Notes under the pieces: model-generated
The model's input: the letters and a program-made list of their open reading frames with translations, nothing else
The model's database searches: none
What the model was told of the DNA's origin: nothing
Program-made: the position numbers and the translations under genes
Assembly (NCBI GenBank): GCA_008973525.1
Contig: WACJ01000405.1
Location: 558,001-622,000, forward strand
DNA length: 64,000 bases
DNA from: Stenopsyche tienmushanensis
Lineage: Eukaryota > Arthropoda > Insecta > Trichoptera > Stenopsychidae
Direction of reading: 5' to 3'
Shown: positions 12,162-23,730 of the stretch, piece after piece
Layout of the letters: each line of letters starts with the position of its first letter
How positions within the stretch are numbered: position 1 is the stretch's first letter

Positions 12162-13592
12162 CAATAGAACCTCGATTATCCGAATTATTGAAAATAAAAT
12201 ATAAAATTTATTGATAGGCACGTAGAGAACTGTGTCCACTTTTGCTCATGTACGTGATGGATCTCATATTACAAAGTTTACTTATTATTTAATATCAGAA
12301 AAGCAAAACTTGAAGAGTGTATTTTTATGTGGTTCATACAAAGACGATCAACTGGACAGCCAATATCTGGCCCATTGTTATGGGAAAAAACAATATTTTT
12401 CAATCCAAAATTAAATGGAGATTCCATCTTCAAAGTAAGTTCGAGCTGACTTGAAAAATTCGAAGGACGACATGGTATCAGGGAACTTGAAATTCACGGG
12501 GAAAAGCTTTCTGCTAACATACTTTTAGCAAATACATTCATTGACACATTGAAGCTATTTGTGGACAAGGAAAGACTCGTCGAAGAGTTTATATAAAATT
12601 CTGATGAGACAGGCTTAAATTTGAAAAAAACTACCCGATAGATCTTTAGCATCAAGTCGTGAAATACTTCACTTGGGTACAAATAACAAAGACACAGACT
12701 GCCATTGCTTGTCACTTGAAAATCAAAGAACCCCAGATGCTTTAAAAATATCAAAAGTCTTTTGGTTGAATAAGATCATCAAGAAAATACCTGGATGAAG
12801 TTTTTAAACAATGGTATGAAAAACAGTCCATACCAGAAGTGTAAAAATATCAAAACTTAATAGATAAAAGAGAGAAAATATTATTTTAACTAGACAATGC
12901 ATCCCACCTATCTATGAAGGGTATAATAGAAACATTCAAACATTAACATAGAAATCAGATACTTCTACGACTATTGCTAGCAGATGAAACAGTTATCAAC
13001 TTTCACAAGAAAATAATTTTGAAAGATTGCAGCAGATAGTTGGAATTCTTTAGTTGTGTCAACTTTCAAAAAATCATGAAACAAAGTTTTGAAAAGACCT
13101 TTAGTAAGTTCCAGTAGCACGGTAGAATCTGGAACTAGATATGAGGCATTGTGGAAGTAATAGCACATATTTCTATATGTGCTAAATTCGACTAAGATGG
13201 AACCTAATAGTTAAACTGCGATGCAAACGATCCTGAATTTCAAATTTTTAATGATGAGAAATTTGAAGATGAAGAATTGAAATAATCAAAGAAATATCTG
13301 CCTCAGAAGAACAAGACCAAGAAGACGAAAAAGAGATTGGCAAGGGGATAGACATTGGTCCTATAAATTCTGAAGCTGAAATGGCTTAAAAACCGAAAAG
13401 ATCTAGCTTTAAGCAAATGTCGATATTGATTATTTTTTAATAAAAAAACATTGATTGTATGTGTATGTAAATCTAGACAAATAAAAATTATTCATACTTT
13501 CCCTGTCGATTATGATTATTTTCGATTATCCGGATTTTTGTTATTCGGACTACTCTCATCCCCAATTAGTTCGAATAATCGAAGTTCTACTA
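12162..13592 (+). mobile_element. Tigger/Jerky-type pogo transposon, decayed but with both ends
   Basis: The left end reads CAATAGAACCTCGATTATCC from 12162 and is preceded by TA (12160-12161). The right end, read on the minus strand from 13592, gives TAGTAGAACTTCGATTATTC and is followed by TA (13593-13594). This is the classic CAGTAGAACCTCGATTATCCG terminus of pogo/Tigger elements with TA target duplication. The 1.43-kb body carries a broken Jerky-like transposase on the plus strand (separate entry). Autonomous relatives are about 2 kb or more, so several hundred bases have been lost. Confidence 0.9.
12340..13390 (+). pseudogene. Jerky/Tigger-like DDE transposase remnant
   Basis: Translated pieces in shifting frames follow the family order. 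First comes the second half of the CENP-B-type HTH (GQPISGPLLWEKTIFFNPKL), then the linker GRHGIRELEIHGEKLSAN (about 12445-12515). The first catalytic aspartate follows in SDETGLNLKKT (Asp codon 12603-12605), then KSKNPRCFKN (about 12720). The second aspartate is in LDNASHLSM (Asp codon 12893-12895). GIIETFKH then follows immediately, and in intact proteins this lies just after the third aspartate (the QPMDQG motif). The segment carrying that aspartate is therefore deleted. The C-terminal part is recognisable to KDCSR and WNSLVVSTFKK (about 13030-13070), then becomes a charged tail. Numerous stops and frameshifts are present. The protein would have cut and joined DNA in the nucleus; this copy is dead. 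Confidence 0.88.
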
Positions 13593-13594
13593 TA

Positions 13595-15720
13595 TTGTGG
13601 ATATAATACAAAATAATCGTATAAATACTTGGCACGTATAATACTGAATCAAGTCATTTTTGTATGTAGCATTGTTTTTATTCTATTTATATAAAAGTCA
13701 CTAATGGTTAAGTAGCCTAAGCGAAACACTAACCGAAAGCCGGGTAATATTTTAGATTTTGCATTTGCATATCAGCAAGTTGGAAGTTCCTTCATACTCG
13801 CCCTTTTAAATGAAGGTAAACCCCCATAAGACGATCATAAAAAAAGATTAGGGAAATCCCATGCTCGTATCGTATGAAGTCAGCTGCTATTTTTCGTCAA
13901 GCAAATCCTGCTAGTGTTTATTTTTCCGGGACACCGGATACCTTTGAAGGCTTTGTCGCGCAGCTCGGTTCAGCCCTAGACCGAATTTCAATTTATTTCT
14001 ATGAGGCATTACGCGACGATATTTCAATGCTTTCCCAAGTCCCTTGTGAAGACCCAAGCTTGAATCGAGTACATTGGTTTCAACTTTTTAAACAATTTGA
14101 TTTAGCCAGCATCCAAATAAAGTCGCACTTATTAATACAATCCCGAATTTGAATCTCCCTCAGATATGATCCATTATTTTATTATCGTAATAAATAGCTC
14201 TCATCCGAGTTTACGAGATGCATTATTCTTAGAATAAGATCATTTCAGCGTTTGAAATATATTGATGAGATCGTCAGAAATCGCTCCCGAGGGACACAGT
14301 ATTTTCTTATATTAATGCCGGCCATTAAAGAATGAATGACCTTCTGCATTTCGGGTAGATACTTTTCGTCGTTCCCGAGTCTCCTCTATTTGAATAAAAT
14401 GTCAGTCTTAACGCCATGTGGTGGGATCAACATAAAGGCTGCAGAGCCGGCTCAACTTTTACCATTATTTTGGCAGGGGTCGTCCCGTTTTAATTTGGCG
14501 ACCCTTTGAATTCACCCTTCGATATACCGGGGGGCCCGGAACGGCATAATGCGCCTAGGAACTTGATCGGGTCTTATTAGAGTGATGGAACGATAAGTCG
14601 TTTATCACCACATATTATGGCAGAGATATTATTTTTGAAATTGGAGGAAGAATATGAAAAATGATGGGAAATGAAATTTAATAGAATTGACTTATGGCGG
14701 GTAACACATTTAAAAGTCGATTTTTTTCCCCTGCCATAAAAAATGATATTATATCCGAAGTGATTTTTTTATTCTATCAGAAGTATAAATATGCATACTA
14801 AGCTGTCATTCAATATAATGATTTAAGGGTTATTGTTTATTATTTACAGCATCACGACTTAATGTCATGAAAAAATCATTTAACAATCATTTTGATACAC
14901 ATTTACATTAAAGGGGTGAGGCCTTTGTTTTGCGCAAACCCTAACGAGTTATGAAGTATTCAAAATTGATCCGGACAACGGGAGGGTGAAACATGCATGG
15001 TGGTGGAGTGACTATATTTCCTAAGTGCCCTAGAGTGCAACTGACCAATATTTGGCATAAATGGCATTCAATACAACAAACATTTATATCAAAGGGAAGG
15101 AGCAGATTAGGTTGAGAAAGGATGCTTTGTAATTTAAATTCATCTTTGTGTACAGACCAAAGGATGTTCGTTCTATTTTTAAAATGGTTATTATTGTTTT
15201 GAAATGTTTGAAACAATATTCCAGACATGTACATCTGCCTATTCTCATGCTTGTATTATTGAGTGAATAAAACAAGTATAAAACCCCAAATAATTAATGT
15301 TATTATGCATTGACTAATTTTATCAATTTTACATTTTTTTTGATGAGTACAGTCGCGTATTTGCGATTGAATTCCAGTGATTCAGATAGAGCATTATTGC
15401 ACGTTAAGTTCAGAGAACGACAGAAACGGAGAGTGTCTTACACGTTGAGTTCAGATAATGTGAATAAGAGGAAGAGACGATAACCCAAATTTAACAACTA
15501 ATAATAATAACCCAAATTAATCGATTTTAAGTATATTGTTTATGTTTACGCGAAAAAATGAACGAATTTGTGTGCTATCGACAGTGTTTATTTATTGATA
15601 TACATGCTTTATACACGCTGCACGGTCCTAAGAGATAAGACTTACAAATGTAGCATCTACGCTTAAGTCATTTTAAAATTAACTCACTAATAAAAAATCC
15701 TCCAAATTCAAAATAGATTG
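13595..15720. other. gene-free stretch, partly less AT-rich
   Basis: A 92-codon plus-strand frame at 13874-14152 has an unusually balanced residue mix but no domain I know. The segment about 14270-14600 is GC-richer with several CpGs and may be conserved non-coding DNA. Near 15400-15460 a short direct repeat, ACGTTRAGTTCAGA, appears twice about 50 bases apart. Confidence 0.4.
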
Positions 15721-15888
15721 TACAAAACATGTTCATAAAGTAAGTGTACTGTGATCATAATGGATGTATTTCTTCGATTTTTGAGGATTAGCAATACTGA
15801 GTGATAGAGGGTGATCTTCTGACAGAGTGAGCATCACAAGAACACGGTAGTACATAAACTCACGTGGTAGTGTCCAGTTGCGCGAAAG

Positions 15889-16346
15889 ATGTCGGTAAGA
15901 AATCCTGCCAAGTACCAGCGGGTCAATAGTGCCCGCGAGTTACTTGAGCGACTTGAATTGGAAGGTAAAGATTTTCTGAGCTCTATTGTGACTAGAGATG
16001 AAACATAGGTGGTTTATTATACGCCCGAGTCAAAAATACAATCATCAAAACAATTCCCCATCTGCTAAAAAACTCAAATCCACAATTTCGGGCATAATTT
16101 CTACCTCAAGGGGAGACCATCAATATACAGTGGTAAAAGAAGCGAATGGTGACGAGAGGAGTGTGCTTATTGCACGACAACACCTGTCCTCACACAGCCG
16201 TAGCCACCAAGATGATCTTAAATTTATTTGGTTGGGAATTTTTGAACCACCACCCGTATTTCCCTGAATTGGCGTCTTCAGATTGTCATCTTTCCACCTC
16301 CTTGAAGACACACATGAATGGATTTAAATTTTCAACCGATGAGTGA
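15889..16346 (+). pseudogene. mariner transposase remnant (DD34D)
   Basis: From the ATG at 15889 the frame runs MSVRNPAKYQRVNSARELL and on to FLSSIVTRDET, which holds the first catalytic aspartate, before a TAG replaces the tryptophan of the normal DETW. The rest continues in other frames: PSAKKLKSTISG (about 16050-16090), then GVCLLHDNTCPHTAVATK with the second aspartate, and FPELASSDCHL with the third. Exactly 34 residues separate those two aspartates, the D34D spacing that defines mariner. After FKFSTDE the reading frame meets TGA, and the expected C-terminal 50-60 residues are absent. The first HTH and most of the N-terminus are also gone. All three catalytic residues survive, but stops and frameshifts make it a pseudogene. 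Confidence 0.9.
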
Positions 16347-16686
16347 CTGGATTGGGGGTTCATTTAAAATTGAAACCATTTCCTGTGCTGGCTGTATGGT
16401 CTGTTCCGGGTTACCCTGGATTAGCCACACAAAGAGTGTCTTCCACTGACCCTTTAGCCCCACGAGAAACCTATGCGTCTGTTGAGGATAGTGATGAGCC
16501 TTTGACATAATCTACGCCAACTACTGTAATTAGCTGTTCCACATACCCCTTTATGGGTACACAGCACAGGGTGACCTGCGCACCCAACTCATGTTAACTA
16601 GGCTAACCCAGCAGCGTTTGATGAGCAAATCGACACATCATTGCCCCCGGGGTTCAAACGTTGCCTACGGACATAGGGTTGACTCT
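16347..16686. other. GC-richer insert of unknown origin inside the mariner
   Basis: In place of the transposase C-terminus there are about 340 bases of clearly higher GC content, with no similarity to the equivalent part of the 40.4-kb sister copy. On the plus strand GGGGTTCAAACGTTGC near 16650 weakly resembles a pol III B box, and a GGCTAACCCAGC motif lies some 60 bases upstream, so a SINE-like element is possible. No poly(A) tail or clear target duplication is visible. I do not recognise it. Confidence 0.5.
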
Positions 16687-16716
16687 AGTACACTTACTTT
16701 TTGAACGCGCCTCGTA

Positions 16717-19700
16717 TGTTAGATTAACACTCATTGCTTGGTGTTTCGTGGTTGAATCGTCTTCAGCTCCTATAGCGTGAGATACGATGTTGTCTTTCAG
16801 AGTGGTTTGGTATTCGTATCACGTGATAATTTTTTCAGATCAGGTCCATCCGACTCCCGCTGTTTGTTCCTTCAGGTAGCTTTTTATACACATAGCCTTG
16901 ATAGTTCCTCGATGTTCCTTTTGTCCTGGATAAATATCTAGTAAACCTGCGTGCACAAGCTTTGATCTAGATTATTCGACTTTTTTCCTCATATTTTGAC
17001 ACAAATACTTTTTTCAACCAATATTTTTTTATTAAAAGGCATTATGAGGCGAGGATTTGATATATAATGCAACCAACTGCACTTTTATAATTATGGTTTT
17101 GATACATTTTTTTGCATTGTCCAAATCTATCATCCAAAGCAATATATTGAGTAATATGAAATTATTTAACTGTATCGACGACTTTAAAGAAACCCACATA
17201 TATTTGCAATGCTTCAAACCAAACAAATATTTCCATCTCCTTTTGAGGAAGAAATTCCTAGTGTATACACAAATTGTTTGCATTCCTCCCAGGAAAATAA
17301 AGGTTGCGCGTCACATCTTTCCTTTTATTTTATCCATTTGAAATTTCGATGTATTCAATTTTCGGACAAACGACCCATGTTTTGTCTTCACAGAAGGAAA
17401 AAAATATATTTTTTTTTCATTCCTCGGCTTATGCAGGACGTGTTTCGAATAACGCGTGGAAACATGGAGGCACCTCGCCAATTTAAAAAAAAATTGCCTT
17501 CTCAGAATCAAGAAGAAAATAATTCCTTACTCTCTTCCCGTCGGCGGAGCATTTACACAATCAAAGTAAATTATTGCCACAAAATGGTAATTTCCCAGCG
17601 AGGGTACTCCTAACACGCGTTTTTTAAGATGTTTTCACGGAGTGCGCCCGTAAGGGGAGAATGAAAAATAGTAATAATATGAAAATTCACCAAAAATGAG
17701 AAAGCAACGTAACAACGCTAAACGGAGCCCATCTTGTTATGTAATCCTGTTTCATGCTCTATTGATATTAAGCTCAGGTAAAATATGTTTAACACACGCG
17801 CCATATAAAAAACATGTGTGTCCTTTATTTATAACTTCGTGCGAAGGGCTTTTATTTCCACAACTTGTTTGAGCTGAAGCTCAAGGACAACTATATTACT
17901 GAAAATACAATGCAAAATTTTAAAATATCATATTTTAGCACAGTCTCTTCATGTGAATCTGTCGTTTGTATTTAAACTATTCATTATTTACTATTGATAA
18001 TGCAAATTAACAAAACTGTTTCTTATTATAAAATAGCGACAAACATATTTATATTATCAGTATTTTTAATTAAAGTGATAGTATTCCCATTGAAATGTAA
18101 TTTAATACGTTCTCACAGAATTAGTAACAGACATACAAACGACGTATTTTATAAGAATATTAAAATTTATTTGATTAACAATCATTGAAATATCTTGTTT
18201 AATTGCCAAATCAGGAGTTATAAACAAAATTGAAATTTAAGTACAATCTTGATCAAGTCAGTCGTTATTCATTGCTGATCTCCATCCACCTTTCGGCGAC
18301 TCTTCTCTGATGAAATATAAGAACAGACGACGTGGGCTGATTTGCTTCAAAAAGCCATCGATTGAAGCGCAGTTCGAGGACTGATAAAAAACATTGACGT
18401 AGCTAAACTAACTCCTGTTTTTCTTGGGAAAATAGGAAAGCACTATGAAAATCATATATCCCTCACGTCCAATAATAGATTTAGTCCATAATTTGTGCTT
18501 TCATGGGAACACTCAAATTTAAAATTCGATTGTAAATATACTAACTCCAACATGTTTCATAATACTACCGAGAACTATAATATTCCATTTTTCAGAAGAC
18601 TCTTTATATTGCCGTCTGTCTGGGAAATGCGGCTTAAAGCCTTATATAGGATGACAGACGTCGCTTAAATTTTTTTTTGACCAAAGATCTACAAACAAAC
18701 CCATATATATATGATATTTTAAATAGTTTATAAATTAAAATAATATTAATTTATCACATACACATATCTCAGTATGTAATTGATGCTCAGTTGCTTTTAA
18801 AGTTATTTATATTTCGAGTGTATTTAAGCATCCCTTATATTTTTTCACACTCGATTTAAATGAGTGATTGGTAATCAATATCCCATTTCAATGAATATCG
18901 GAGAAAAATTTGAATATTTCATGTATGATAAATATTAAAATCCTTCAGGATGGACGGAGTGTTATTTGGGGTGGCAATAGGGACCGACAGGTAGATGGGT
19001 GGCAGGTGGCAAATGGGAGGGTAAAATTGTTGCGGTGCAGCCGATATGAGGTGCTTTCCCAGGGGTTTTTCCAAGCCGGTATCATCGGGGACTTTTTAGC
19101 TTCTATAACCGTATACTTCGATAATTGAATAACCATCCTAGACTATAGATCGGCATTATCTGTCCAAAATATTGACTCAAATGGCAAACAACATCAATTT
19201 TAAATATTGTAAATTATTCAAATTCTAGTTTAAAATTGCATATAATCAACAGAGACGTTTGAAGCGAATGCCAAGAAGAAAGCATGAATTATATCTCAGT
19301 TGTATTTCGAAATGTTTTTGCACTCAATGAATATTTTCACAACAAAGGTAGACCAAATCCATCATCATGATTGATGTGCGGGCATTTTCTCACTATTATG
19401 CAATTTTACGAATTCATATATATTCATCTAAGGCTTTCATATTTTTTAATACACAATTTACGCCCAATTTCATCAATGTGATTTAATTTATAAAAATACA
19501 AATAATTGATGTGATACCAAAATAGCAGCAAGAGCAAAATTTCCATCGGATTATATAATCTGTGTTTCAAATAAATGCTAATAAACAGAATGCTTTCAAC
19601 ATTTTTTTAATACAATAGCGTGGGGTAAAATTTACCCGATGGGATCAGCTATTTTAATGCTCTTTGGGCGTATCTTACGGATCACGTGGGCTTTTATCGG

Positions 19701-20789
19701 GATTAATGCGTCTTTGTGCGCATGCGCCAAAAATATGATGTGGGTACGCAATTCTATAAATGGAAAGATTAGTGTCGAGGGTTTTCTTAACAAAGTAGGG
19801 AATAAAGAGCGACTTGACTGAAAAAAGACGTCCTCTGTTTGCCCTTCTTGAATTTATCCAGTAAGTCGTGCTTGAAAGAAAGGTTCGTCATCGTGAAGTC
19901 TCGCTGCTGAATCGTCTCTTAAGCGACGAAAATAAATCACTTTCTTGAACCAAACAGTTTAGTTTCTGGTTATCATCCATCATTTGACGCCATTTTTTGG
20001 ATCCGATAGAACCACTTTATAGAACCAAATATTTGAATATTTAACTTTACGGCAATGATAATACATTGACCCACAATGTCGTATGAGTTGCGTGCTAATG
20101 AATTCTGACAAATATAAGAACCACGAATAAGAGACGTGAACATGAAAGCGTATTTCATTGGTACAGAATACGGCAGGAAAACTAATCTAACGTAAAAAGA
20201 AATATTGAGAAAATTGCAAACCTATTTCGGATTTTATATTTTCAAGAAGCGATTTCCGCAAAGAAGTAATGATACTCGGATGATGATGCCGCTTCCAAAC
20301 TCCAATGAGTACCAAAGGAAATGCAGGGATTTTGCAATGCAATAGAATATATTAATCCGGGAGAAAAGGGCGCCCAGTACCACCAGTTGGCAAACAGAAT
20401 CCGACTCAATTTCTATCACTGAATCACCCATTGCTTCACTCGCTTGCTTTGCACCACGTATGTTTACTTGATTGCCGATCGTTCGACATTTTATAGATCA
20501 TCTGCAGCTCCTGCCTTATTTTGACCTATATCACCATACGAATGAAATCATAAACGTGTTCCGTCGTTCATCGTAGCCGACTCGCTGATCAGGACTATCT
20601 TTGCGGACTGCGCCGCGATCAATCACGCATCGCACCGAGATGCTCCCAACCATGAGTTCACATGTGAACAATGAGACCTTTACATTTATTGTCAAATGTC
20701 TCCAGTTCTATCCTTTTTGAAGTAATTATCGCTTCAGGGAGTGCGTTTTAAATTTTAAAAAAATCCTACCGCATCCTGAACATTCGAGT
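16717..20789. other. gene-free stretch
   Basis: The longest frame (17209-17613, plus) has no recognisable domain and its length is within chance for this composition. Around 18612-18660 GCCGTCTGTC and its complement GACAGACG form a loose hairpin. Nothing else stands out. Confidence 0.4.
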
Positions 20790-21962
20790 GATCAACCAAC
20801 ATTCCGGTGGTAGTGTGGGATGTTTACCACTAAACCCCCTTCCTCTTCGGCTGCCACCCGGCTACTAATTAAGTATTGCACAAAAGTGGCAACGATGTAT
20901 CCCTCACGGTCTGTCCATTTGTCTACTTCTGGATGTCATTCTACTGCTATTGTTCGTCGTCTTGTGTGTTCAGCATCCTCCTTTTGCCGCATAGCGCAAG
21001 TCGTGTATTTGCACCACGCATTCTATGCCCCAGCATCCGTTAACATTGAAGGTACCATGTTGCTAGGAGAGAACGAGCTGATTCCCAGCTCCTCTCGTAG
21101 GATGTCCCTTTTGATGCTCCATGCTGGGCAGACAATTTCGTGAATTCAAGAATTTCGTGTGTGCAGCATCGTCGTTCTCCACTCTGCAGTGGTGGCACTC
21201 CGAGCTGGTCTCTTTGCCTTTTTTGTGTAGGAAGCTACCAAAACAACCGTATCTGGTGAGGACCTGGGTCAAGTGGTAGCCCAGTTGACCGTGTTTCTGG
21301 TTACCCAGGTTCTCAGATTCGGTATTAGCTCGTGCGTCCACCGATCTTTAGCGGAGTTGTCCCATCGGATCTTCCACGCCGCCATGGTACTTTGGTTAGC
21401 GTTATTCTTGTCTTCACTTTTCTGTATTGCCTGTCTCTCGTAAACGAGCAGATCGATATACGGTCTGCTCGGCAGTAAGTGCCAGGACAGCGTTTTCCGA
21501 CACAGCAGCCACTCTGATTGCGCTCCTTCTCTGGACTCTGGCCATGTTGAGCCTAGTCCTTTCAATTTGTAGTGCTTCGGTCTATATCGGCGTGCCGTAC
21601 AACCAAGTACCAAGTGCACTACTTCTAGAGTCACCTCCTGTTTGTTTTTGGGCCATCAATGTTGGGCATCAGCCTGACCTGAATCTTCGCGATGTTGGTA
21701 GCCTTCTCCGTTTGGGTGACGAATTAGAGCTTATCATCAATCTCCACCCCCAACTACCGAAACCCCCGATCCTCAGGGGTGGGGGCGCAAGCTTCCTGCG
21801 TCTTGTTACAAACAGAGCCTCCGTTTTTGGACAGCGAGTTCCAGACCAGCTCCTGTCAGCCAATTATTGGCCTTCCACGGCGCTTCCTCGCAGGTTATTC
21901 GCAGAATCTCAGTGGATTTGGCGGTGACTAGGATGGCAACGTCATCAGCGAAGGCGATTATT
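20790..21962 (-). mobile_element. R1-clade-like non-LTR retrotransposon, second copy, 5'-truncated
   Basis: This minus-strand copy of the family also seen at 10.6 and 46.6 kb begins abruptly at about 21962, just before the FADD box of the reverse transcriptase. It runs through the C-terminal domain and a 3' UTR sharing GTAGCCGGGTGGCAG with the 10.7-kb copy, and fades near 20790. The 3' UTR contains CCACCGGAATGTTGG after a GGGTTTAGTGG block. No long poly(A) tract or target duplication is visible, so this is an older insertion or has lost its 3' end. Confidence 0.85.
20936..21962 (-). pseudogene. R1-like reverse transcriptase C-terminal half, broken
   Basis: Reading down from 21962 the order is AFADDVAILVTAKSTEIL (the catalytic Asp-Asp box of motif C), NWLTGAGLELAVQKTEA and TRRRKLAPPPL, then frameshifts. 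Later come WKIRWDNSAKDRW, HGQLGYHLTQVLTRYGCFG and a CCHC-type knuckle beginning CHHCRVENDDAAHT. Near the end NMVPSMLTDAGA is followed by TAG where the sister copies have tryptophan (the AWNA motif). The natural C-terminal charged tail (MRQKEDAEHTRRR) reaches a stop at 20936-20938. The copy gives the family's C-terminus independently of the one at 10.9 kb. The RT fingers and palm, the endonuclease and ORF1 are absent. Confidence 0.88.
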
Positions 21963-23666
21963 ATTATTTTGATTTTGCGATTTTGAATATTTTGTTATTT
22001 AGTCAGCGTTCTCATAGAAATATGGATTACACAAAACAAACTTCTTGCAATGATTTTTAGTAAATAAAAATGCAAGTCCAAATATATTTATAAAATTATT
22101 TAACTGTGCGTTGCAATGAAGTATGCAAGAGTCGATTTGAAACGTCTGAATGAAAATCCTCAGTTGGGCATCGTCGCGTGAAACCCAATTTTCCGATGAA
22201 ATACCCACCACGAACGATGCTTCTCATTATTGACACTTGTGAAATATGTCTTCATAAAATATTTTTCATCGTCATTTCCTCGCCAAAAATATCCACCGGT
22301 TAGATGATTCTTGGGAAAAAAAATATTTTTGAATTTTCCAGGTAAGAAGAAAATTGATCAAACAAAGTGTGTTCGCGGAACGGGCGAAAAACATAAAAGC
22401 AAATTTTATAAAGGCCCAACATACTTTTTTCATGGAGATCCATCGGCGTTCATGGCTATGAGGATTAGCTTAACGTTAAGCTTATCACACCGAGGATAAA
22501 AATTACAGAAGTTCGAGGGCCGGTAACAGGCCTTACGTTTTTACTGAGATAAACCAGGACGTGTGGACGCCTATAGATGAGCTTATTATATTTAAAATAT
22601 GGGGTGAAATCAAGGACTCGCTAGTTAAATGTCTTCATTTATATGCTGAACGGCCGCCTCAAATCTGTTTCATATACTAACTCGAATAAATACACAAAGG
22701 GTTGGGGGTTGACTCCTGAATATTTAAATACCAAACGGACAATGCTCAAATATGAATAAGGTGAATCGGACAAATTTAATTTATTAGCGGGGACCTCTTT
22801 AGTTTTATGGCGCGTCGATGTGTGCGCTCGTTAAGTCGCCCTTTGGCTTTATTGCTGCAAAACTGTGGCTATGTGTATAAAATAATCTTATGAAGCAGAA
22901 ACTAATTTGTCGCCCGGGTAGAGCTTCGAACAAAGAATATTAATTTATTGCAAAACTAGACAACGGTTTAATATGGGGCGTTAGGTCGGGCTTATACGCA
23001 CGGATTGGCGACCCGAATTTTCACAAGATTTCATGCTTTCACACACAGGATCAGAGAAATATTCAGTTATATGAAGTACATGTACTGAAAGACATTCCAT
23101 ACTTTTCTTTGACATTTTCTGCTTTGAAAATTTTAACAAATCTAAGAGAAAAAACGTACAAATATGTTCAGAGTACAAATCAACAATATCAGGAAATAAT
23201 CCATTTCTTTATAGATCAACGTATAAATGAATTTATATATATTACTATAAGGGGATTTTTATCAGTTTGGCTTTAACGGATCAAAAGAGATCAAAGGGGG
23301 TGTGATAGAGCCTCCCAGTTTAACTGCTGAATTACGAACAATTTTTGCAATGTGTCTGCGCATATAATTAAAAGCTGTCTTTCTCCGATTAGTAAAACTA
23401 TCATGTGCTGATATAGTGGATAAGATATTGAATTTATAATATAAAGATTTAGCTTCAAATTTAAATTCAAATCAACTAATTTGGGATGTTGGAAGAGTTA
23501 ATATTTCCGATCAATCGACTCGATCTAGATATATTTCAATTTTATGATATACGGAAATGTTAATGTAGACTTAATTAATTAAGTCTTGTCTACTTGCCTA
23601 TGAGCTTATATAATTATATTTTGCCATTTAAACATAAATAAAAGACCAAATAATATTTATTTTAAT
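21963..23666. other. gene-free stretch
   Basis: No gene recognised. A perfect 16-base palindrome, AGCTTAACGTTAAGCT, lies at 22467-22482. Confidence 0.45.
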
Positions 23667-23668
23667 GT

Positions 23669-23730
23669 ACAGAAGACCCGCGATAATCCGACCCCAATTT
23701 AATCCGGCACCCCCTGTAATCCGATATTCC
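23669..23730 (+). repeat. isolated Tigger/pogo-like terminus
   Basis: CAGAAGACCCGCGATAATCC begins at 23669 directly after TA and has the CAGTNGACCCGCGATAATCCG form of pogo/Tigger termini; a second AATCCGGCACCCC block follows. The opposite terminus was not found in the following 2.5 kb, and no transposase pieces are legible downstream. It may be a solo end or a heavily decayed element. Confidence 0.45.

Larger units (their letters stand above)
15721..16716 (+). mobile_element. irritans-type mariner element with both TIRs and a foreign insert
   Basis: The left terminus (15721-15750) and the right terminus (16687-16716, read on the minus strand) are 30-base inverted repeats. They share AAAGTAAGTGTACT and begin with TA; the right one reads TACGAGGCGCGTTCAAAAAG, the irritans-family form. 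Between them lies a decayed transposase on the plus strand up to about 16346, then some 340 bases unrelated to mariner, then the right TIR. The same family occurs at 40.4-41.2 kb on the minus strand, with matching TIRs and protein. Confidence 0.9.

Noticed and set aside
13874..14152. 92-codon plus-strand frame with protein-like composition
   Set aside because: Not significant in length and no recognisable family; kept only as a note in the region entry.
21427..21927. 166-codon plus-strand frame
   Set aside because: It is the antisense shadow of the retrotransposon reverse transcriptase on the minus strand.
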